Shown: positions 28,401-35,233, numbered from the stretch's first letter. The stretch: 64,000 bases of DNA from Gammaproteobacteria bacterium (GCA_018819105.1 JAHJQV010000065.1:1-64000), one strand, 5' to 3'. A program made the numbers and translations. The notes: a model not told the origin generated them from the letters alone.

Positions 28401-28773
28401 GCTTGAGATCAACCGCATCGGCCAGTGCCTGGGCTGCGGCCATCGGCAACTGCGGCGGGCAGCTGCGCAGGCTGATCTGTTCGCTCAGAGCCGGTGCTTC
28501 CAGCGGCCGCAGTCGCACGCTGTGCGCGCGGCTGTCCGCCAGTAACAGATAGCTGCCCTCACGACCGCGCCAGGTGCCGGCATAGCGGATGATTTCGTCA
28601 TTGCTGTCGCGGTACTCGGCAATGCTGTCGACGCCGTGATTGGCAACAATCTGACACGGCAGCATTGCGCTGGCGGGCAACACCATGCTGTCGCTGGCCG
28701 ACCACACCAGAGGTGCAATCAGCGCAAGCAACGCTGCCGCCAGCCACACTTCAGGCAGCCGGCGCGGACACAC
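25480..28773 (-). CDS. Large TPR-CHAT protein (caspase-like peptidase), probably exported
   Basis: A 1097-residue protein. After a hydrophobic segment near residues 9-25 (VWLAAALLALIAPLVW) that looks like a signal peptide or anchor, it has many tetratricopeptide repeats over about residues 130-600 (for example AALQHYQQLLQQYQTLADQR and QAEQHYRRAMQLREQL), a long helical region, and a C-terminal CHAT domain. The CHAT dyad is intact: His958 in HIASHGLVD and Cys1004 in VVLSGCETGQG, with AGAEQVLSSLWKVDD after it. CHAT domains are caspase-clan peptidases. The start is a GTG with a weak ribosome site, 36 bases after the upstream lipoprotein gene. It ends a same-strand row behind an ECF sigma and an anti-sigma-like gene. 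Substrate unknown. Confidence 0.9.
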   Translation of the reverse strand: MCPRRLPEVWLAAALLALIAPLVWSASDSMVLPASAMLPCQIVANHGVDSIAEYRDSNDEIIRYAGTWRGREGSYLLLADSRAHSVRLRPLEAPALSEQISLRSCPPQLPMAAAQALADAVDLKLQRYFGQAVDSARIQQLLQQAMNGFDQAGLLAWQVAARNELAAHLLNLGQLEAALQHYQQLLQQYQTLADQRGVAATENLLGLTRWRLGHLQQAEQHYRRAMQLREQLQDQLSLAGLANNLGLLAMQRGDRVEALRQYELALTVFQGELDLRREIDNQQAMVMLQREDSNVPSNALNTLNNMALLLDGNGQGLLAERYWRNVLAFDGLVDQQQVVEQARRNLAQMLQRQGRLDEALLLLTAALDYFETTDAALWQAETLLNLSRLYALLGDQAAASQHLQQALALNVDDASTRGKLLLNQGEYLRQQGSFAAAKNEFEQAAGQYQQADMRIEMLSVRAELAYLLLLQGDAARALPLLRTTQQELSDLDAQPEAAITLSRLGQAQLASGDLAAARQSLQLALQQLDQSADVLAEFETLDRLAQLEQSAGDRQAALRINARAIALAETLRSGQLPALRQAEFLAARRSLYDRQVAALLDDGQPREAWRVAEQARARSLQELRLERVGAQQRAQQQPLLDQRARAVTQLHQMTLTPGAEQGANHASAVLAARREIDRIETLLRSDDSGLLNNSVTAQLSLEKLQSLLHPDQLLLSYYLRGDELLVWVIDQTSVRDHKLGATETIAMQVRSLLQQAQHPRNARGRIEQLAAELGQSLLAPAAAQLAAASEVLVQADAVLNSLPFALLTYADAQDTVHALADKPLLSVPSAALLAQSGQLQPASAQDLAGSAEHDHGDASNPTASTAAGSGQQTMLVLADPDWEGADEPSPLYPRNSLVGRLLRDTGSARLPGTRREAEAIAALQSSTRVDLRLGRVASSEFITGGGLADYQLVHIASHGLVDLQYPMLSSLLLANEHGNGPALLRPHDILGLDLQARLVVLSGCETGQGRIIAGDGAMSLARPFLIAGAEQVLSSLWKVDDHRTAMFMQRFYQYLLVDRLDSAHALQQTQAWMRSQPATAHPYFWAGFVLSSAVQTG

Positions 28774-28809
28774 GGATAGTAACAGTCACTGCGAGCGATT
28801 AAAGCGAAT

Positions 28810-29499
28810 TCAGTTTCTGCCCGTGCCCGTGCCAGTACCCGGATCAGGCGGCGACATGGCATGAAATCCGCGAAATTCGCTGCTGGCGGTCAGGCAGTTG
28901 GGCGGGGTGGCCCCGGTGCTGACAATGCTCCAGTTCATCAAATCGTCATGGGCACAGTTGGCGGCCAGCTGTTTTTCTGACATTTTCAAACCGGCGTCCT
29001 TGAGTTGCTCGGTACAGCTCTTGCCCGGGTTGCGGTTCTGGCCATGTTCCTTGATCAGGTTCACGGTCAGTTGCTTGCAGCTGTTTTCCTGCAGTGTCTT
29101 GTCATCGAAGTTAAGCACCAGTTGGTTGTCGTTCAGGCTCTTGATGGCGGCCTTGAATTCATAGCGATCCAGCGTGCTGTGCTTGACCAGTATCAATGTG
29201 GCATCCTTGCTGCCGGAGACGTTGCGCACCTGAAACTCATCGCCCGGTTCCATGTTGCGATAACTGCTGCATTCTTTTTGCGCAGGATCCTGGCAGTACT
29301 GCACGGTCCAGGTGAAGTTGGTGAGTTCCTGTATTTCTGCAACTGCTTCGGGGGCAACTGCTTCGGGGGCAACTGCTTCGGGGGCAACTGCTTTGGCGCT
29401 GTCGTCTTGTGCGTTAACGCTGATCGGACTGGCGCTGCAGCCCAGCGCCAGGGCGCTGATGACCAGGGTGGCGAACAATGAAGGTTGCTTGCTATCCAT
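28810..29499 (-). CDS. Putative lipoprotein with VAPEA tandem repeats
   Basis: No recognised family. The 229-residue product begins with a short N-region and a hydrophobic stretch ending in a lipobox (LALGCSAS), so it is probably lipidated. A linker of three VAPEA repeats follows (residues 38-53), then a mixed domain with six cysteines (CQDPAQKECSSY, ENSCKQL, GKSCTEQL, AANCAHDD, PPNCLTA), then a PGTGTGTG tail. ATG at 29499 follows AGGAG by 8 bases. It lies directly upstream of the TPR-CHAT gene, so it may be a partner or substrate of that protein; this is inference. Confidence 0.75.
   Translation of the reverse strand: MDSKQPSLFATLVISALALGCSASPISVNAQDDSAKAVAPEAVAPEAVAPEAVAEIQELTNFTWTVQYCQDPAQKECSSYRNMEPGDEFQVRNVSGSKDATLILVKHSTLDRYEFKAAIKSLNDNQLVLNFDDKTLQENSCKQLTVNLIKEHGQNRNPGKSCTEQLKDAGLKMSEKQLAANCAHDDLMNWSIVSTGATPPNCLTASSEFRGFHAMSPPDPGTGTGTGRN
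29341..29400 (-). repeat. 15-bp tandem repeat inside the lipoprotein gene
   Basis: AACTGCTTCGGGGGC occurs three times in a row (29341-29385), followed by a diverged fourth unit to 29400. Each unit encodes one pentapeptide of the VAPEA type. The three copies are identical, which suggests recent expansion or slippage; changes in copy number would stay in frame. Confidence 0.9.
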
Positions 29500-29669
29500 G
29501 ATGGTTCTCCTGATGTTGTTGTGGTTCCAAGTTTGATATTGCTATCATGCAGGCACAAAAAACGCCGTAACGCTGATGGCAGCGCTGCGGCGGTGGTTCG
29601 TGCATCGATGTCATCACGTTACAACCCGGCGGACAACGATCACGGTAAATTGGCCTTGAGCAGGCGTTA

Positions 29670-29850
29670 GCCCGGATTATTCATGACCCGACCGTCGCGA
29701 GACGGATCCATACCTTGTAGCCGCGGCGTTTCGCGACCGAGCGCACCACAGGCGTACTCGCCTGTACGGTGAGGATGGGCGACCGAACTAAACGGCGCGG
29801 ATGCTGGGCTTGGGGCCGTCGCAGCAGGTTTGGTCATGAATAATCCGGGC
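29670..29850. mobile_element. Family-2 MITE-like element, copy 1
   Basis: A 181-bp element bounded by perfect 19-bp inverted repeats GCCCGGATTATTCATGACC (29670-29688 and 29832-29850). A related copy lies at 35010-35189. It has no gene. It sits 6 bases past the anti-sigma stop and about 170 bases before the lipoprotein start, within the sigma/CHAT row. The left flank is TA; the right flank begins AT. It largely fills the gap 29500-29856; the remaining bases carry no clear feature. Confidence 0.8.
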
Positions 29851-29856
29851 ATAGTG

Positions 29857-30471
29857 TCAGTTCAATCGATAGGTCTTGTTGAAACTGCCATCGGCGCTGC
29901 TGACCTGCAGTTCAACGTCCTCATGCAGCGCTGGCACAAACACGGTCAGATAGCCGCGCTGATCAGCCTTCAGGCCATGCCATGTGTTGCTGCCGGCACT
30001 GTCCTGCAGAGTGACATCAAAGCTCTGCGTCATGTAGGCAGAGACATCCACCTCCAGTATCGCCTGCTGCAGGTCTGCGGCAGCAGGCTGCGCCGAATCT
30101 GCCAGCGCGCGCTGTTCCATCAGGGTGATGACCGGCACCTGCACCTGCGGGCCTGACAGTCGGTCGATCTGCTGTGTCAGCGTGTGCATGCGGATGCCCA
30201 TCGCCACCACGGCCAGTGTAAAGAGCCCGATGACCGCTTGCAGCGGCCATCGGGTGGGTACGCCCAGCATTCCCCATATGCTGCCTGCGGTCGATTCTAT
30301 CTTCGTCGTAACGAGACCCTCGCGAATCATGTCGTCAATCTGAACTTGCGCAAACAGTTCATCATCGTCGAGCATCTCGATTTCCAGGCGCTCCGAATCG
30401 GCCGACTCCCCGGCGCTCAGGAGATATCGCTGTATACGTTCCTGCTGTCGTTGATCATCATGCTGGTTCAT
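29857..30471 (-). CDS. Anti-sigma-like single-pass membrane protein
   Basis: The 204-residue product has a cytosolic N-terminal part (residues 1-72) with the stretch ERIQRYLLSAGESADSERLE and MLDDDELFAQVQIDDMIREG, a layout common in sigma-binding N-termini of anti-sigma factors. One transmembrane helix follows at about residues 75-95 (WPLQAVIGLFTLAVVAMGIRM in part). A 110-residue extracytoplasmic C-terminus looks beta-rich. There is no zinc-binding HxxxCxxC motif. It is 98 bases downstream of an ECF sigma gene on the same strand. ATG at 30471 follows GAGGG. Role as anti-sigma is inferred from context and topology. Confidence 0.72.
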   Translation of the reverse strand: MNQHDDQRQQERIQRYLLSAGESADSERLEIEMLDDDELFAQVQIDDMIREGLVTTKIESTAGSIWGMLGVPTRWPLQAVIGLFTLAVVAMGIRMHTLTQQIDRLSGPQVQVPVITLMEQRALADSAQPAAADLQQAILEVDVSAYMTQSFDVTLQDSAGSNTWHGLKADQRGYLTVFVPALHEDVELQVSSADGSFNKTYRLN

Positions 30472-30569
30472 CAACCATACCCTCGAACATAAGCCATATT
30501 TCCTGCTCCCTGTATGCCTACTGTCAGCATGCCGGCAGTTCTCTCACCTGGTGTGAAAAAAGATGGTTT

Positions 30570-31205
30570 TCACAGCTCAACGTGTTTCTCCAGCAACTTG
30601 CGGAAGCGGGCGCGGGCGCGGAATATGACGCGGTCGAAATGCTCGGCACTGACTTCCAGTGCCGCGCAGATGCTTTCTTTCGGCTCCTCAGTGAGGTAGA
30701 AGCGGCGCAGTATCTGCCGGTCGCGCGGCTGGCGCAGTGCCTTGAGCGTGTTGCGGATCAGCTCGGCACGCTCCTCCTGCTCGATCTGATCACTGAGCAG
30801 CGGTTGCTGGTCGGCAGCACTGGCGATGACATCCCAGTCCGGGTGAGTGTTGCGACGATGGTAGGTGCGTGCCTCACCGATGGCGAGATTGATCGCCGTC
30901 TGATAAATGAATGCGGCCAGGCGTTCGGGATCGTCAATGCCGCGTTCACGCAGGCGCTGCAGCACCACGATGAAGGTCTCCTGGCGCAGGTCAGCGGCCA
31001 TGGAGGCATCACGGCAGCGACGCCTGAGGATGAACTCGATCTTGGTGCTGTAACGGCGCACCAGTTCGACTTCGGCCATGGCATCGCCGGCGGCAATGCG
31101 GGTGGCCAGGTCTGCGGGTCTCAGCACCGCGGCCGAGTTTGTCTCTGGATCGTCGCGCATCAGTACAGCAATGCCGGGCTCGGGGCCTGCACGGCCGGGT
31201 GGCAT
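30570..31205 (-). CDS. ECF-family RNA polymerase sigma factor
   Basis: A 211-residue sigma factor with region 2 (AEVELVRRYSTKIEFILRR, DLRQETFIVVLQRLRER, AFIYQTAINLAIGEARTYHR) and region 4 (LRQPRDRQILRRFYLTEE, EVSAEHFDRVIFRARARFRK). Region 1 and 3 are absent as in ECF sigmas. An alternative start at the Met in VLMRDDPE (31160) would shorten it by 15 residues; neither start has a good ribosome site. It heads the minus-strand row sigma / anti-sigma-like / lipoprotein / TPR-CHAT. On the minus strand TATACT at 31355-31360 could be a -10 element, without a good -35. Confidence 0.9.
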   Translation of the reverse strand: MPPGRAGPEPGIAVLMRDDPETNSAAVLRPADLATRIAAGDAMAEVELVRRYSTKIEFILRRRCRDASMAADLRQETFIVVLQRLRERGIDDPERLAAFIYQTAINLAIGEARTYHRRNTHPDWDVIASAADQQPLLSDQIEQEERAELIRNTLKALRQPRDRQILRRFYLTEEPKESICAALEVSAEHFDRVIFRARARFRKLLEKHVEL

Positions 31206-31419
31206 CCGGCTGCCTGCTGGTGAACATGCCGGTGGCGGTCTTGCCGAGGTCGCCGGAAACGGCTGCGGGCAATTCCAATTCGGCTTAATCCACCGTCATC
31301 AGGTTGCAGGATCACGCGTAACTCCGTGTAGCTGTTGGACACTCCCGACAAACTAGTATAGCGTGTGAACGCGCCGTTTAGGCGGCGATGCTCACGGCAG
31401 AAAAAATGCCAGAGCGGGC

Positions 31420-31459
31420 TTGCATTCTGGTGACATGGTGTTATACTGACATACAACAC
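31420..31459 (+). promoter_or_regulatory. Promoter and YtrA-type operator of the ABC operon
   Basis: TTGCAT (31420-31425) and TATACT (31442-31447) are 16 bases apart. Overlapping the -10 is an inverted repeat GTGTTATA...TACAACAC (31438-31459). Regulators of the YtrA subgroup bind GTGT-N-ACAC type palindromes at their own promoters, and such a regulator is the second gene of this operon, so autoregulation is likely. Confidence 0.65.
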
Positions 31460-31488
31460 TAGTCAACAGAACCACTGTGGAGACCGTC

Positions 31489-31728
31489 ATGCTCATCTGC
31501 CATCGTCGCTATCGCATTGTTACCGATCGCGCTGCCATTGTCGCCGCCATCGTGCTGCTTGCCGCGCAGTGGTTTGCGCCGGCACCGTTCAGCAGCGAGC
31601 CCGAGGCAGCGCCAATGACCACCGCCAGCATTGAGGCGGTGCCAATGCAGCCCGGCGATCAGGCCAGCGGGCTCAGCTTTTCCGATCTGATGCTGGATCT
31701 GGGTCTGCTGCTGTTCCTCAACCGATGA
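31489..31728 (+). CDS. Small membrane protein heading the ABC operon
   Basis: A 79-residue product with no recognised family: basic N-terminus (MLICHRRYRIVTDR), a hydrophobic helix (AAIVAAIVLLAAQWFA), a Pro/Ala/Glu-rich middle and a hydrophobic end (FSDLMLDLGLLLFLNR). The ATG at 31489 follows GGAG by 6 bases. It lies just after a convincing promoter and 31 bases before the GntR gene, which supports it being real. It may be an accessory subunit or modulator of the transporter. Confidence 0.6.
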   Translation: MLICHRRYRIVTDRAAIVAAIVLLAAQWFAPAPFSSEPEAAPMTTASIEAVPMQPGDQASGLSFSDLMLDLGLLLFLNR

Positions 31729-31759
31729 GTACTGTTCAGCACCAGCATGGTGACAAGCC

Positions 31760-32155
31760 ATGAGCAAGCTATGGGACGACAGCCAGCCGATTTATCAGCA
31801 ATTGCGTGAACGCACCATTGCCAGGATCCTGTCGGGCGAACTGGCCGAAGGTGAACCGTTACCCTCGGTACGGCAGATTGCGCTGGAGATGCAGATCAAC
31901 CCGATTACCGTGTCCAAGGCCTACCAGATGCTGGTCGATGATGAACTGGTGGAAAAGCGCCGTGGACTGGGCATGTTTGTCGTGGACGGCGCGCGCCAGC
32001 GCCTGCTGGCCAGTGAACGGGAACACTTTCTGCAACAGGAATGGCCACAGCTGATGCAGCGCATTCACAATCTCGGCATTGATCTGCAGCAGCTGCAAAC
32101 GCTGCTGCAACAGGCCGCAAACGCCGAGCAAAACCAGCAGGAGGAACCGTCATGA
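31760..32155 (+). CDS. GntR-family regulator, YtrA subgroup
   Basis: Transcription regulator of 131 residues. The winged helix is the GntR type (QPIYQQLRERTIARILSG, LPSVRQIALEMQINPITVSK, KRRGLGMFV), followed by only a short two-helix C-terminus rather than a ligand-binding domain, the hallmark of the YtrA subgroup. These usually repress a linked ABC transporter operon. Its stop overlaps the ATPase start as ATGA. Confidence 0.92.
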   Translation: MSKLWDDSQPIYQQLRERTIARILSGELAEGEPLPSVRQIALEMQINPITVSKAYQMLVDDELVEKRRGLGMFVVDGARQRLLASEREHFLQQEWPQLMQRIHNLGIDLQQLQTLLQQAANAEQNQQEEPS

Positions 32156-33078
32156 ACACAGCACAAGTCGGCAGCATGGCAGAGGGCAGCGTGATCCATG
32201 CGCGCAATCTGCGCAAGCAGTATGGCCGCACGGTTGCCGTGCGCGACATCAGCTTTGACATTCCCAAGGGTCGCATCGTCGGCCTGGTCGGCCCCAACGG
32301 CGCCGGCAAGACCTCGGTGCTGAAGGCGCTGCTGGGTCTGGCCGGTTTCTCCGGCGAGCTCAGCGTGCTGGGACTGCATCCGCTGCACGATCGCGATGAA
32401 CTGATGAAAAACATCGCCTTTATCGCCGACGTGGCAACCCTGCCGAAGTGGATCCGCGTGCGCGAACTGGTGCGGCTGATGGCGGCGGTGCACCCGATGT
32501 TTTCGGTCAGCGAGTGCCAGCAGTATCTGGCCGAAACCAAAATCGGCCCCGACGACAAGGTCAAGTCACTGTCCAAGGGCATGATCGTACAGCTGCATCT
32601 GGCGCTGGTCATGGCCATCGATGCCAAAGTACTGGTGCTGGACGAGCCCACGCTGGGACTGGACATCATGTTCCGCAAGCGTTTCTATCAGCATCTGCTG
32701 GAAGAATATTTTGACGGCGAGCGCACCATCATCATCACCACCCACCAGATCGAGGAAGTCGAGCACATTCTCAGCGACCTGATCTTCATCCGCGACGGTG
32801 AAATCGTGCTGCACAGCGACATGGACAGCGTGCAGCAGCGCTATGCCGAAGTCATGGTCAGCGCCGAGCAGCTGGCAGCGGCTCGCGCACTGGGCCCACT
32901 GCATGAGCGCAAGGTGTTCGGCCGTCACGTGCTGCTGTTCGAAAATGTCGAGCGGGAGCGGCTGGCACAGCTGGGTGAGCTGCACACACCCTCGGTGGCA
33001 GATCTGTTTGTGGCAGTGATGACCAACGGCAACAACGCTGCAGCTGCAGCCTCAGCCCAGACTGGAGCGACGGCATGA
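32152..33078 (+). CDS. ABC transporter ATP-binding protein
   Basis: A 308-residue ATPase. Walker A is VGPNGAGKTS near residue 46, the signature is VKSLSKGMIVQLHLALVMA, Walker B is VLVLDEPTLGLD, and the H-loop is IITTHQIEE. The C-terminal 80 residues form the extra domain seen in ATPases of the multidrug or bacitracin/lantibiotic export type. The true start could be the internal MAEGSVIHARNL. It overlaps both neighbours by 4 bases. Substrate not predictable. Confidence 0.92.
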   Translation: MNTAQVGSMAEGSVIHARNLRKQYGRTVAVRDISFDIPKGRIVGLVGPNGAGKTSVLKALLGLAGFSGELSVLGLHPLHDRDELMKNIAFIADVATLPKWIRVRELVRLMAAVHPMFSVSECQQYLAETKIGPDDKVKSLSKGMIVQLHLALVMAIDAKVLVLDEPTLGLDIMFRKRFYQHLLEEYFDGERTIIITTHQIEEVEHILSDLIFIRDGEIVLHSDMDSVQQRYAEVMVSAEQLAAARALGPLHERKVFGRHVLLFENVERERLAQLGELHTPSVADLFVAVMTNGNNAAAAASAQTGATA

Positions 33079-34022
33079 TCAATCTGACGCAACTGCCAAT
33101 TCTGATCCGACGCGAGTTCTGGGAGCATCGCTGGGCGTTCATCTATGCACCGCTGATCATTGCCGGACTGGTGCTGGTGTTGCTGATCATGGGCATGTTT
33201 TTTGCCATGGAAATCGACAACACCAGACTGTTCACCGAATCGGCCATGCGCGAGTTTGCCGCCAACAGCACCAGCGACAAGCACACGCTGATGCGCATTC
33301 CGCTGCTGGGCCTGGTGGTCAATTTCACCGGCATCATGCAGATCGTGCTGTTCTTCTACCTGGTCGGGGCGCTGTACGACGAGCGCAAGGACCGCAGCAT
33401 CCTGTTCTGGAAATCGCTGCCGGTGTCCGACACCACCACCATCGCCAGCAAGCTGGCCACCGCCGGCATCGCCGTGCCGCTGGTGTACATGCTCACCGCC
33501 GCTGCCCTGCAGCTGATCTTCCTGCTGGTCGGTTCAGGCTATGCGCTGGCCGCCGAGGTGCCCCTGTGGTCAACCATCTGGGCCCCGGCCGGCCTGCCCG
33601 AGCTGTGGGCCAGCGTGCTGGTGGCGATCCCGGTGCAGATGCTCTGGGCACTGCCGCTGTTCGGCTGGTTTTTGCTGGTGTCGGCGTTTGCGCCGCGACT
33701 GCCATGGATGATCGCGCTGGCGATCCCCGGCCTGATCGGCCTGTTCCAGAACTATTTCAGCCTGCTGGATCGCTTCAAGCTGGCCGACCACAACCTGTGG
33801 ATCATCTTTATCCAGCGCTTCGGCGAGGGGGTGTTGCCGATGAGTTTCTCCTTTGATGGCGACATCAACGATGAGGTCATCCTCAGCGGTGTGCTGGATG
33901 CCTTCAGCTTAGGCAACAATCTGGCGCGGCTGGGTAGGCTGGATCTGTGGCTGGGCGTGCTGGTCGGGCTGGCGCTGCTGTATGCGGCGATCCGCATCCG
34001 CGCCCGCGCCACCGACAGCTGA
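33075..34022 (+). CDS. ABC transporter permease
   Basis: A 315-residue membrane protein with about six helices, for example FIYAPLIIAGLVLVLLIMGM and IPVQMLWALPLFGWFLLVS. The cytosolic loop YDERKDRSILFWKSLPVSDT is the conserved segment of ABC-2 type permeases that contacts the ATPase. It overlaps the ATPase gene as ATGA and ends the operon. Together they form a complete two-component exporter regulated by the YtrA-type protein. Confidence 0.9.
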   Translation: MINLTQLPILIRREFWEHRWAFIYAPLIIAGLVLVLLIMGMFFAMEIDNTRLFTESAMREFAANSTSDKHTLMRIPLLGLVVNFTGIMQIVLFFYLVGALYDERKDRSILFWKSLPVSDTTTIASKLATAGIAVPLVYMLTAAALQLIFLLVGSGYALAAEVPLWSTIWAPAGLPELWASVLVAIPVQMLWALPLFGWFLLVSAFAPRLPWMIALAIPGLIGLFQNYFSLLDRFKLADHNLWIIFIQRFGEGVLPMSFSFDGDINDEVILSGVLDAFSLGNNLARLGRLDLWLGVLVGLALLYAAIRIRARATDS

Positions 34023-34099
34023 ATGCAGCACCAACTCGCCGCCGATCGGACCTTGCAATGACTGACATCATTGATCATATAGCCACTTTGAACTATTTA

Positions 34100-34142
34100 T
34101 GTGGCCACAAGAATCGCCATTTCACGGCATCATGTGGCCACA
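34100..34142. promoter_or_regulatory. Twin palindromes before the second toxin-antitoxin pair
   Basis: TGTGGCCACA occurs at 34100-34109 and at 34133-34142, each a perfect 10-bp palindrome, 33 bp apart or about three helical turns. They lie 40-80 bases upstream of the Phd-like antitoxin start. Such paired sites suit binding of an antitoxin dimer pair. A TATGAT hexamer at 34148-34153 may be the -10. Confidence 0.65.
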
Positions 34143-34182
34143 AATGCTATGATGTACATACTTTTCGTTGGAGTGCAGCGGC

Positions 34183-34443
34183 ATGACGACTTCCGTATCA
34201 ATTCGTGAACTCAAGGATCAACTGTCCAGCTATGTGCGCCGGGTTCGTGCCGGTGAACATGTGCTGCTCACATCAAGACAGCGCCCGGTGGCGCGCATTC
34301 TTCCCATTGAGGAAACGGACGAATCCGGGCGATCGACGCTGCCACTGGTGCACTGGTCGGGAGAGCGGCCACAGGGAGGAGGTGAGCGTCCACAGCTTGA
34401 AGATGCCAGCGTTGCCGCTGTGGTGCTTGCGGATCGACGTTGA
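34183..34443 (+). CDS. Phd/YefM-family antitoxin
   Basis: The 86-residue product starts MTTSVSIRELKDQLSSYVRR, followed by AGEHVLLTSRQRPVARILP, the standard Phd/YefM fold. The C-terminal half is rich in Gly, Arg, Glu and Pro and probably unfolded until it meets the toxin. The start at 34183 is preferred to 34168 from family alignment. It overlaps the toxin gene by 4 bases. Confidence 0.88.
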   Translation: MTTSVSIRELKDQLSSYVRRVRAGEHVLLTSRQRPVARILPIEETDESGRSTLPLVHWSGERPQGGGERPQLEDASVAAVVLADRR

Positions 34444-34877
34444 TTCTGTATCTGGACACCTCGGCACTGGTCAAGGCATACATTGATGAGCCAGGCACCG
34501 AACAGGTGCTGGAACAGCTGCGCCTTGCCGACATGGCTGCCACGCATGAGATCGCCTATGTTGAAGCGCGTGCAGCCTACGCCCGTCTCGCTCGCCAGGA
34601 GCAATTGACGCAATCAGAACTTGACCACGTCAAGGCAGAATTCGAGAAGGACTGGCCGCGTTATGCCAGCATCGGATCCGATGCCGCATTGCTGGGACGC
34701 GCGGCCGAAATGGCCGAGGCATTTTCACTTCGCGCGTATGACAGCGTTCATCTTGCCGCCGCAGAATACCTGGCGAGCGGTGTGAACGAAGCGGTCAGAT
34801 TTCTCTGTTACGATCGCAAGCTTTGTCAGGCTGCTGCAGTACTGAGGTTGGTGTTGATGGACGATCCGCCAACATGA
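34440..34877 (+). CDS. PIN-domain toxin, VapC type
   Basis: A 145-residue ribonuclease toxin. PIN acidic positions are seen in LYLDTSALVKAY, EIAYVEARAAYAR, YDSVHLAAAEYL and FLCYDRKLCQAA. The start is a TTG overlapping the antitoxin stop (TTGA), consistent with translational coupling that keeps toxin output low. A PIN toxin paired with a Phd-type rather than ribbon-helix-helix antitoxin distinguishes it from the pair at 19.1-19.7 kb. Confidence 0.9.
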   Translation: MILYLDTSALVKAYIDEPGTEQVLEQLRLADMAATHEIAYVEARAAYARLARQEQLTQSELDHVKAEFEKDWPRYASIGSDAALLGRAAEMAEAFSLRAYDSVHLAAAEYLASGVNEAVRFLCYDRKLCQAAAVLRLVLMDDPPT

Positions 34878-35009
34878 GTCAGACCTTAGTGTCGAGATGT
34901 GTGCATACACAGTCACCCATTCAACGCAGATAACTGCAGACACAGCAGCGTTTGTGTAATGGTGCTGTCAGCACCCCAGCCAGCCAACGGTCATTTCAGT
35001 CAGGGACTA

Positions 35010-35189
35010 GCCCGCAATATTCATGAGTCGACGTCGCGAGATGCTGCCAGTGCCTGTAGCTGTGGTGTTTCACGACCGAACGAACCGCAGGCGTACTTGA
35101 CAGTACGTTGAGGATTCGTAACCGATCGAAACGCCGCAGATGCGGGTACTGGAGGCATCGCAGTAGTCGGTTTCATGAATAATGCGGGC
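35010..35189. mobile_element. Family-2 MITE-like element, copy 2
   Basis: A 180-bp element related to the one at 29670-29850. Ends GCCCGCAATATTCATGA (35010) and TCATGAATAATGCGGGC (ending 35189) are inverted with one mismatch, and a TA stands at each side (35008-35009 and 35190-35191). The right TA is shared with the family-1 end that starts at 35192. No gene inside. It lies in the 461-base gap after the toxin gene; the part at 34878-35007 shows nothing clear. Confidence 0.8.
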
Positions 35190-35191
35190 TA

Positions 35192-35233
35192 GTGTACCCC
35201 GCCGGAAATACTGTAACATTCAGCGAGTCGGAA
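35192..35233. mobile_element. Family-1 element, solo end (copy D)
   Basis: About 42 bases starting GTGTACCCCGCCGGAAATAC match the right-hand end of the family-1 elements through CAGCGAGTCGGAA, then diverge. The rest of the element is missing. The family-2 element abuts it across one shared TA, so the older element was probably hit or truncated by the younger one. Downstream, 35234-35338 holds no further feature apart from the leader of the next gene. Confidence 0.7.
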
